From contig PMIW01000182.1 of NCBI GenBank assembly GCA_003158365.1, positions 18,728 through 27,019 on the forward strand: a stretch of DNA of 8,292 nt, given 5' to 3'. Source of the stretch: Ignavibacteriota bacterium (lineage in GTDB: Bacteria; Bacteroidota; Ignavibacteria; Tepidaquicellales; Tepidaquicellaceae). Shown here in pieces: positions 1-5,481 of this stretch. The translations under genes were made by a program, and so were the position numbers. Every line of letters begins with the position of its first letter. Within the stretch, counting starts at the first letter, position 1. Under the pieces are notes generated by a model. The model saw only the letters and a list, made by a program, of their open reading frames with translations, had not been told where the DNA came from and did no database searches.

Positions 1-1039
1 ACAAAATTAAGCACACGAGTATTACACCCGTAATAATTCCGTTTTCAAGTTCGTGCAAAGTACTTTTTATGTGCTTCGACTGGTCACCTGTAATCGTATA
101 ACTGACTCCCGGGGGGATTAACGATTTATCTTTTTCCAGTATATCTTTTGCATTATCTATTATATCTATAATGTTTGCGCCAACACGTTTTTTAAGGACC
201 AAAGTAACACTTTCCTGACCATCGGTTCTGGAATAAGTCTGCCTGTCTTTAAAGCCGTAAGTGACTTCAGCAACATCCCTTATATAAACCGGTTTTTCGT
301 TGTTTGATTTTATAACCAGGTCCCTCATTTTTTCAGGGTCTTTATATTCACCGGGTGTTCTTACAAGAAAACTGCTTTTGCCTACGTCAATATTACCTCC
401 CGGAATATTTAAATGTTCCGCCGATACTGTATTGATTACATCGTTGAAACTTATGTTATAGTATTTGAGCCTGTCAGCATTTACATCTATTTTCACTTCC
501 CGTTCAACACCACCTACAACATCAGATGATAATACACCAGGTATCTGTTCGAATTTGTCTTTTATCCTGTCACCGACGATTTTTAATTGCGCCGCTCCCA
601 CATTTCCGGTCAGGTTAACATACAGAATCGGGAATTCAGAAAAATTAATTTCTGTGATTACAGGTTCTTTAATATCCTGAGGCATCTTTGTCTTTGCTGT
701 GGAAACCTTGTCTCTTACTTTTTGAAGTGCATCGTCGATAACAATGTCTGTTGTGAATTCAACAGAAATTGAGGATAAACTTTCCCTCGATACTGATGTT
801 ACTTTCTTTACTCCGCTGATTCCTTTTACTTCTTTTTCAATTTCCTGTGTCACAAGATTTTCTATATCCTGAGGGGAAACACCCGGATAAACCGTGGCAA
901 TAAAAATATAGGGAATTTTCACATCGGGACTCGATTCCCTCGGAAGGGAAATATAAGAATACGTCCCTACTATTACTATTATGAGAACGAGTATATAAAC
1001 CGTTACTTTGTTATTTACTATTAAATTAAAAAATTTCAT
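1..1039 (-). CDS. RND-family efflux pump, inner-membrane subunit (N-terminal part)
   Basis: This is the proton-driven inner-membrane pump of a tripartite efflux system, HAE1/AcrB-like. 346 codons are present and the frame stays open through base 1, so about two thirds of a usual ~1,000-residue pump lies outside the window. The protein starts MKFFNLIVNNKVTVYILVL. Transmembrane helix 1 spans about residues 11-30, followed by the family-typical LPRESSPDVKIP and VYPGVSPQDIENLV stretches. Porter-domain sequence follows (for example EIEKEVKGISGVKKVTS, then DALQKVRDKV). At the window edge TM2 begins (ELENGIITGVILVCLIL), a position that matches RND pumps. The start is the ATG at 1039, preceded by an A/G-rich stretch (AAAAAGAAAAGATT) but no true Shine-Dalgarno. 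It is the last visible gene of the tetR-tolC-adaptor-pump operon, 35 bases after the adaptor. Family assignment is firm. Drug versus other substrate is unknown, because the C-terminal half is missing. Confidence 0.95.
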   Translation of the reverse strand, partial: MKFFNLIVNNKVTVYILVLIIVIVGTYSYISLPRESSPDVKIPYIFIATVYPGVSPQDIENLVTQEIEKEVKGISGVKKVTSVSRESLSSISVEFTTDIVIDDALQKVRDKVSTAKTKMPQDIKEPVITEINFSEFPILYVNLTGNVGAAQLKIVGDRIKDKFEQIPGVLSSDVVGGVEREVKIDVNADRLKYYNISFNDVINTVSAEHLNIPGGNIDVGKSSFLVRTPGEYKDPEKMRDLVIKSNNEKPVYIRDVAEVTYGFKDRQTYSRTDGQESVTLVLKKRVGANIIDIIDNAKDILEKDKSLIPPGVSYTITGDQSKHIKSTLHELENGIITGVILVCLIL

Positions 1040-1074
1040 AATCTTTTCTTTTTGAACATTTTAAAAAATTAATT

Positions 1075-2109
1075 CTATTCACTGACAACTTTAACTTTAT
1101 CACCGTCAACTAAAGCTCTGAATCCGTAATAAATAAGTTTATCACCTATATTTAATCCGTCGGTAACAAGAACTTTATTATCGGAGGCGCCGCCCAACTT
1201 AATTATTTTCTTTTTCGCAATATCGTTATCCAGTACAAAAACAAATTGTTCGTCACCGTTATCGACAAATAAATCCCTTTCAAGAACGACTGCATTATCT
1301 ATATCCAAGTTGGAAATAAATACGTTTGCGGACATTTCGGGTTTCAGTTTTCTGCTGCTGTTGTCCAGTATAATTTCAATATCGAATGTACGGCTTTGAG
1401 GATTCAGAGTCGGAGAAATGTAACTGATTTTTCCGCTGAACTCATCTTCGGGAAGCACGTCAAAAGTTATTTCGACCGTTCTTCCTTTAGATAACTGGGT
1501 TACATATTTTTCAGGGATGCCTGCTTCGATTTTCACCCTTGAAATATCAACGATACTTATGATAGGACTACCCGGTCCGGTCATTTCGCCAAGATTCATA
1601 AATTTTGCATCAACAACACCGCTGATAGGCGATGTAATATAACCTTTACCAAGTCTTGTTCTGAACATCTCTACAGTTTTTTCCGCAATGTTTAACTGCA
1701 GCTTGGCATTAGAATACATCTGCTCGGTTGTTGCATTTTCCATAAATAATTTCTCCGCTCGCTCGTAATTATCTTTTGCCAGATCATACTGCGAAACAGC
1801 CTGGTCGTATGAAGCTTTATCAAAATCTTTTTTTAGAACTATAACTGTTTCACCCTTCCTGACGGATTGACCTTTATCTTTTGACAGATAAGTAATGATT
1901 CCGCCTTCTTCAGAGGAAAGCTTTGCGCTTGCGTTTGGTTTCACAATGCCGACAACTTTATAAACATCCGTGAATTCTTCCCCTTTGATTTCCATCACTT
2001 TTACGAGTGAAAGTTTCTTTTCGGTTTCTTTCTTCTCCTGTTTCTTTCCGCAGGCTGAAATACTTAATGCCAATGCGATTACAATTACTAAATAAATTAA
2101 TCTTTTCAT
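1075..2109 (-). CDS. RND efflux periplasmic adaptor, HlyD/MFP family lipoprotein
   Basis: This protein bridges the RND pump and the TolC-like channel across the periplasm. I chose the ATG at 2109 (344 residues). A TTG six codons upstream (2127) is in frame, but starting at the ATG gives a clean lipoprotein signal, MKRLIYLVIVIALALSISAC, with lipobox ISAC and lipidated Cys20. A charged linker (GKKQEKKETEKK) follows. Next comes the first half of a lipoyl-like domain (NASAKLSSEEGGIITYL, then VRKGETVIVL), and then an alpha-helical hairpin rich in heptad-like spacing (SYDQAVSQYDLAKDNYERAE to AEKTVEMFRTRLG). The second lipoyl half is GYITSPISGVVDAKFMNLGE. Beta-barrel and membrane-proximal domains follow (from about VKIEAGIPEKYV to the end, VDGDKVKVVSE). 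Length is typical. It lies between tolC (51-base gap) and the pump (35-base gap), consistent with one transcript. The stop is TAG. Confidence 0.94.
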   Translation of the reverse strand: MKRLIYLVIVIALALSISACGKKQEKKETEKKLSLVKVMEIKGEEFTDVYKVVGIVKPNASAKLSSEEGGIITYLSKDKGQSVRKGETVIVLKKDFDKASYDQAVSQYDLAKDNYERAEKLFMENATTEQMYSNAKLQLNIAEKTVEMFRTRLGKGYITSPISGVVDAKFMNLGEMTGPGSPIISIVDISRVKIEAGIPEKYVTQLSKGRTVEITFDVLPEDEFSGKISYISPTLNPQSRTFDIEIILDNSSRKLKPEMSANVFISNLDIDNAVVLERDLFVDNGDEQFVFVLDNDIAKKKIIKLGGASDNKVLVTDGLNIGDKLIYYGFRALVDGDKVKVVSE

Positions 2110-2160
2110 TTTTCTGTATGATTTCAATTTATACTTTTTATTATTTTCGTTTTTTAAGAT

Positions 2161-3471
2161 TTATTTTTCAAGAAGTTCTTCCAGTTCGGCTCTTGCCGTC
2201 AGGTAATCGTAGATTGCCTGAAGATAAGCGAGTTTTGTCTGGTTCAGCATAAGTTCTGCATCCAGTACATCGATCTGGTTTATAACTCCGTTTTTAAAAC
2301 TTATGTTTGCAAGCTCAAGTCCCCGCTCTGCAAGTTTCACTGTTTCTAGGTTTGCAGTTATTCGCTTTTTTGCATCATCCATCCTGGAAATAATATTCTG
2401 CCCTGATATTTTTAATTTCTGTTTTATATCCGAAATAGTTTCATCTGTTTTTCTGACTTCGAGTTCCGACTGGGTTTTTTTGAATGAGTTTCTAAAGAAA
2501 TTTAAATCCCATGTCATTCCTATCCCCGCATTGAAAATATTGTAATATCTCCAGTTCAAGAACGGTTTATCGTTGTTTTCATTTGCAGCAAACTGGTATT
2601 GTGCAAAAAGGTAAAATTTAGGCATGAATCCTGCCTTGTCTATTGTAACAAGTTCCTTATTTATTAACTGGCTAATATTTAGCTGGCGCACTGAAACATT
2701 ATTCTCTGCAATCTTTTTAAGCATGTCATCGGTTGAGCCCATTACTTCGGAACTGTCGTATGTTAATATTCCTATTACGTCGACATCTTCGTTTCCCTTT
2801 AATCCCATTGCATTCTTGAAGAGTTTTTTGCTGATTGTAAGATTGCTTTCGGATTGTGATACATTCGGTCTGGTAGATTCCACTTTTACTTTGGCTCTAA
2901 GAAAATCGAATTCGGTGTTTACTCCGTTTCTGTATCTTGCTTCTACTACAGTCAGATTGTCAATAGAATTCTGCAGGCTCTTACTGTTTACTTCGAGAAC
3001 TTCTTTTAAGAACAAAACGTTATAATAAGATTTTTTAACCTGAGTTTTAACTTTGCTTTCTGCCGAAACTACATTCTCATTTTGCAAATTAGCATAATAC
3101 TTGGCAATCCTGATTCCCGAAAACACAGGTGTTCCGAGGAAGGGAAGCGGCTCCGATACACTGAACGTATGTGTCATAGTATTATCTGTTCCGAATTCAT
3201 AATTCTGATCGAAAATATTTATTATAGGTTTTTTAAAAGCCTGATAATATTGTGACGTAAGTGAAATAGTCGGAACGAGATTTTCATCGTAAGTCTGGGA
3301 TACTTTTTCGGTTGCTTTCAGCCTGTCGAAACGGGCATTAATAATATCCGAATTGTTTTTCATCGCCTCAGAAATAGCCTCACCGAGTGTATACGATTTT
3401 TTATATTGAGCATAGGAAAAGTTTAATCCTATCAATGCAATAAATAATGTTAATATAAACTTTTTAAACAT
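2161..3471 (-). CDS. TolC-family outer-membrane efflux channel
   Basis: This is an outer-membrane factor that forms the exit duct for the RND pump encoded in the same operon. It has 436 residues, a normal length for the family. The signal peptide MFKKFILTLFIALIGLNFSYA ends in a likely cleavage before Gln22. Two internally related OEP halves follow. The first begins YTLGEAISEAMKNNSDI and contains the typical ANLQNENVVSAESKVKTQVKKSYYNVLF helix and the VVEARYRNGVNTEFDFLRAKV segment. The second has the matching AERGLELANISFKNGVINQIDVLDAEL motif and ends TARAELEELLEK. The middle (FYLFAQYQFAAN) resembles a beta-barrel strand. The ATG at 3471 is 17 bases after the tetR stop, so the two genes are probably co-transcribed. 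Nothing is truncated. Substrate cannot be inferred. Confidence 0.95.
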   Translation of the reverse strand: MFKKFILTLFIALIGLNFSYAQYKKSYTLGEAISEAMKNNSDIINARFDRLKATEKVSQTYDENLVPTISLTSQYYQAFKKPIINIFDQNYEFGTDNTMTHTFSVSEPLPFLGTPVFSGIRIAKYYANLQNENVVSAESKVKTQVKKSYYNVLFLKEVLEVNSKSLQNSIDNLTVVEARYRNGVNTEFDFLRAKVKVESTRPNVSQSESNLTISKKLFKNAMGLKGNEDVDVIGILTYDSSEVMGSTDDMLKKIAENNVSVRQLNISQLINKELVTIDKAGFMPKFYLFAQYQFAANENNDKPFLNWRYYNIFNAGIGMTWDLNFFRNSFKKTQSELEVRKTDETISDIKQKLKISGQNIISRMDDAKKRITANLETVKLAERGLELANISFKNGVINQIDVLDAELMLNQTKLAYLQAIYDYLTARAELEELLEK

Positions 3472-3488
3472 TTTTTAATTTTTCAGAT

Positions 3489-4106
3489 TTAAAATTTGTA
3501 TAATTTTAATATTTTTTTTTCTTTATTGTATATCTTTAATCCTTTAGTTGTTAATATTCCGCTGATAAATATATCTATCGAATAATTTAATGCTTGTCTG
3601 AGAGATAATTTGCTATTGATAAGAAAGTCAGTATGTAAAACACTTTTCACAATAGATTCAACCCCGTTCAATATTAAATCCAAGGGAATTTCTTTTAAGT
3701 ACTCCTCTTTTCTCCCCTCTATAAAAATCTTTTTGAAATGAGTATAGTACTTATCGTTTTTAAATTGCGAATATTTATTCCACAGTTCCGGCCTGTGGAT
3801 TTGTAAATCACTCAGCCATTTTTCACTCCATTTTGATAAATCGTCTAAATGAAACTGAATCATTTGTACGAGTTTCTTTATTACATTTGTTTTCTGGTTT
3901 AAAATTTTAATTTCGTTTTCAAGATGATATTCACAGTTTCTGTCAAGTAATGCCTCTATTAGTTTATCTTTCGATTGAAAATGTTTGTAAATTGTCTTTT
4001 TGCTCATATGAAGAAGCGAGGCAATCTCATCCATCGAGATTTTATTGAATCCGTCCCTGTAGAATCTCTCCCCAGTGTATTTTAATATAATTTCTTTTTC
4101 TATCAT
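3489..4106 (-). CDS. TetR/AcrR-family transcriptional regulator, probable repressor of the efflux operon
   Basis: 205-residue one-component regulator. The N-terminal DNA-binding domain covers about residues 1-55: the start MIEKEIILKYTGERFYRDGF, then the helix-turn-helix ISMDEIASLLHMSKKTIYKHF, then SKDKLIEALLD. This is a textbook TetR pattern, with the KKTIYKHF recognition helix. The remaining ~150 residues are the variable, mostly helical ligand-binding and dimerisation domain, which gives no clue to the inducer. The protein ends in a Lys-rich tail (NKEKKILKLYKF). The start is the ATG at 4106. It is the first gene of the operon and reads in the same direction as the channel, adaptor and pump genes. 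An inverted repeat overlapping the candidate promoter lies 14-41 bases upstream of the start, so autorepression and control of the pump genes are the likely role. That role is inferred from layout, not shown. Confidence 0.93.
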   Translation of the reverse strand: MIEKEIILKYTGERFYRDGFNKISMDEIASLLHMSKKTIYKHFQSKDKLIEALLDRNCEYHLENEIKILNQKTNVIKKLVQMIQFHLDDLSKWSEKWLSDLQIHRPELWNKYSQFKNDKYYTHFKKIFIEGRKEEYLKEIPLDLILNGVESIVKSVLHTDFLINSKLSLRQALNYSIDIFISGILTTKGLKIYNKEKKILKLYKF

Positions 4107-4119
4107 TCTTCTGTTTTTA

Positions 4120-4147
4120 GGAAACTATTTTCGTTTATTTAGTTTCC
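4120..4147. promoter_or_regulatory. Inverted repeat, probable TetR operator
   Basis: Perfect 8-base arms GGAAACTA (4120-4127) and TAGTTTCC (4140-4147) are separated by 12 bases, for a 28-base span. Symmetric sites of this size just upstream of a tetR gene are the usual operators for TetR dimers. The repeat covers the -7 element and touches the -33 element of the candidate promoter, so a bound dimer would block polymerase. It is not followed by a T-run and has no GC-rich stem, which argues against a terminator. Confidence 0.6.
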
Positions 4148-4150
4148 AAA
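4122..4150 (-). promoter_or_regulatory. Candidate Bacteroidota-type promoter for the tetR-efflux operon
   Basis: Reading the minus strand, TTTG (4150-4147) is followed by 19 bases and then TAGTTT (4127-4122). This fits the Bacteroidota primary-sigma pattern of TTTG near -33 and TAnnTTTG near -7, although the last two bases of the -7 box are CC instead of TG. Transcription would start around 4115, giving a leader of only about ten bases before the regulator ATG at 4106. No other good match was seen nearer the gene. Confidence 0.5.
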
Positions 4151-4185
4151 ATATGAAATTTAATTTTTACTGTCAATATAAAACG

Positions 4186-4218
4186 AAATAATTAATGTTA
4201 AGAAATTGTTAATTATTT
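4186..4218. repeat. AT-only inverted repeat between the small gene and tetR
   Basis: The arms AAATAATTAA (4186-4195) and TTAATTATTT (4209-4218) are perfect 10-base complements around a 13-base loop. On the plus strand the second arm runs into further T residues (to 4220), so a weak terminator-like hairpin is possible. No convincing plus-strand transcript ends here, though. On the minus strand it could help end the message of the small gene that stops at 4347. In such AT-rich DNA a chance repeat is also possible. Confidence 0.3.
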
Positions 4219-4256
4219 TTATATAAGTGTTAATATATGTACAAACATTTATTTTT

Positions 4257-4328
4257 TACGAAATCCGCCGGTAGAAAGTTACAAAGAATCCGGAGTCTCA
4301 TTTTGCGGGGTTCCGGAATTATCGGAAA
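4257..4328. other. GC-richer intergenic island of unknown nature
   Basis: About 70 bases with clearly more G and C than the AT-rich DNA on both sides. The island contains three CCGG sites (4268-4271, 4290-4293, 4313-4316) and a small hairpin, TTCCG (4311-4315) with CGGAA (4323-4327). One plus-strand frame stays open through it (PPVESYKESGVSFCGVPE, ending at a TAA after about 4340), but has no plausible start codon. It may be a remnant of a coding sequence, a dispersed intergenic repeat, or part of a structured RNA or terminator for the minus-strand gene ending at 4347. None of these can be settled here. Confidence 0.35.
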
Positions 4329-4346
4329 TTAAGATATTGTAAAAAA

Positions 4347-4595
4347 TTATTTCACCATCATCATTGATTTTATGTATATTATTTTATCGCCAACCGTGAG
4401 ACAGTAAAAATAAATCCCGCTTGCAATACGGTTACCGGCTAATAAGTTATCCGGAAATTTTGTCTCATATGTCCCTGCTTTTAGCGTGCTGTTTACCAAA
4501 GTTGAAATTTCCTTTAATTTATCCTGAGCTGTTATAGTATTAAACGAAATGAAAATAATCAGAGAAAGAAACATTAAAATTGATATTCTATTCAT
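4347..4595 (-). CDS. Small secreted protein: signal peptide plus half of a T9SS type A sorting domain
   Basis: 82 residues. The N-terminus is a good signal peptide (MNRISILMFLSLIIFISFNT, cleavage near ITA/Q). The rest closely resembles the C-terminal half of a Por/T9SS type A sorting domain: EISTLVNSTLKAGTYETKF, then ASGIYFYCLTVGDK, ending KSMMMVK. This compares with the family pattern 'L.AGTYE..F....L.SGIYFY.L..G....KKM.L.K'. The first half of the domain, with its YPNPF motif, and any cargo domain are absent. It could be a decayed gene in which an internal deletion joined the signal peptide to the tail, or a genuine mini-protein. The ATG at 4595 is well placed for the signal peptide. The gene is divergent from the unknown gene at 4803 and points toward the tetR operon. 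The reading frame is intact, so I list it as a CDS while noting the pseudogene possibility. Confidence 0.6.
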   Translation of the reverse strand: MNRISILMFLSLIIFISFNTITAQDKLKEISTLVNSTLKAGTYETKFPDNLLAGNRIASGIYFYCLTVGDKIIYIKSMMMVK

Positions 4596-4802
4596 ATTTA
4601 TTAAAATATATTTTAAAAGAAGATTACCATTATATGTAACACTAAAAGCAATATTTATGTTTCATTTTCTTTTATATTTAACTTATAAAATAAATAATAT
4701 GGAAAATCAAAAGTTTAATGCTTTTTTTGTATTCGCTAATTATTTGATTATTAAATAAAAAAATGATAATTTATTGAATGTAATTATTATACCTGCTATA
4801 AC

Positions 4803-5336
4803 TTGAAAAAGACAACAATATTGATCCTGTGCGTAATAATACTGTTCAATACAGGGGGCTATTATTTGGCATATTTTCAGGTACAAAATTATTTTAAAAG
4901 TATAGCAACGGGCAGGATAAATGAATACATACCTCTGGATAAACTTACCCTGATTAAAATTAATTTAAAATCTACAGAATCAGATTCTAAAAAAGATTAT
5001 ATAAAAGTTAATGAAAAAGAAATTTCATATAACGGAAATATGTATGATATTTATCAGGAGGAGAAAAGCGGTGATACTTTGGTATTGTATTGCTTGAGCG
5101 ATGAAAATGAAGATAAGCTCGATCAGGCATTTTCGGAATATGTAAATAAAAGTGGTATTGACTGTATAAATCAATCAGTCAGGAATTTATTGGGGTCAAT
5201 AATTAAAATAGCTTTACCCCCGATAAAGTTTTCTTATAATGAATTCACTCTTTTTAATTTAGTAATATTTAAATCACGAAATAACTTACTAAACGTTATT
5301 ATCGATGTTCCCGTCCCTCCTCCCAGAATAGTCTGA
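4803..5336 (+). CDS. Membrane-anchored or exported protein of unknown function
   Basis: 177 residues, function not recognised. The N-terminus (MKKTTILILCVIILFNTGGYYLAYF) is a signal peptide or single transmembrane anchor. The body is polar. It has a central conserved-looking segment ISYNGNMYDIYQEEKSGDT (about residues 74-92) followed by LVLYCLSDENEDKLDQAFSEY. I associate this arrangement, 'Y.GKMYDI...G.T...C..D..E..L', with small uncharacterised Bacteroidota proteins, from memory only. Cysteines are at 10, 97 and 121. The C-terminal part contains LPPIKFSYNEFTLF and ends in a Pro-rich tail, VPVPPPRIV. The start is TTG at 4803. There is no in-frame ATG between the upstream stop (4767-4769) and this point, and the next Met (80) would remove the anchor. 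The 207 bases upstream, shared with the divergent small gene, show no convincing promoter. The protease gene follows after 145 bases, probably with its own promoter. Confidence 0.7.
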   Translation: MKKTTILILCVIILFNTGGYYLAYFQVQNYFKSIATGRINEYIPLDKLTLIKINLKSTESDSKKDYIKVNEKEISYNGNMYDIYQEEKSGDTLVLYCLSDENEDKLDQAFSEYVNKSGIDCINQSVRNLLGSIIKIALPPIKFSYNEFTLFNLVIFKSRNNLLNVIIDVPVPPPRIV

Positions 5337-5429
5337 TCTAACCTGGAATAAAATTCAAAAATCTTTAGCCTATCTCTTTTTTTGGAAGAAATGTTATCTG
5401 TAAATAATATTTCTGATTTTCATTAACTA

Positions 5430-5458
5430 TTTATATTAGTTACGGATAAATATATTTA
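5430..5458 (+). promoter_or_regulatory. Possible promoter of the protease gene
   Basis: TATATTTA (5451-5458) differs from the Bacteroidota -7 consensus TAnnTTTG only in its last base. A TTTA (5430-5433), 17 bases upstream, is a poor -33 candidate. The start would fall near 5464, some 18 bases before the ATG at 5482. Because the region is very AT-rich, a chance match is quite possible. Nothing else is evident in the 145-base gap after the preceding gene, and no hairpin terminator was found there. Confidence 0.3.
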
Positions 5459-5481
5459 CTAACAATTTAAATCTAAACTAA

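Noticed and set aside
465..772. Two plus-strand open frames (465-680 and 587-772)
   Set aside because: They lie antisense inside the RND pump gene. Their translations are low-complexity, Ser/Thr-rich or Cys-rich, with no family features, while the minus-strand frame is unmistakably RND.
2110..2127. TTG start at 2127 for the adaptor, six codons longer
   Set aside because: The ATG at 2109 gives a standard-length lipoprotein signal peptide, while the extension adds only KSYRK ahead of it.
2007..3025. Plus-strand open frames at 2007-2252, 2303-2545 and 2624-3025
   Set aside because: All are antisense to the adaptor and TolC genes. The hydrophobic Phe/Ser-rich translations are what reverse-complemented Lys/Glu-rich coding sequence gives.
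4549..4758. Plus-strand 69-residue open frame, rich in Ile, Phe and Lys
   Set aside because: It begins inside the divergent small secreted-protein gene and runs through AT-rich intergenic DNA. The composition is what random AT-rich sequence yields, with no recognisable features.
5337..5481. Terminator or riboswitch in the gap before the protease gene
   Set aside because: There is a short T-run (CTCTTTTTTTGG around 5377-5388), but no GC-bearing hairpin precedes it and no recognisable aptamer is present.
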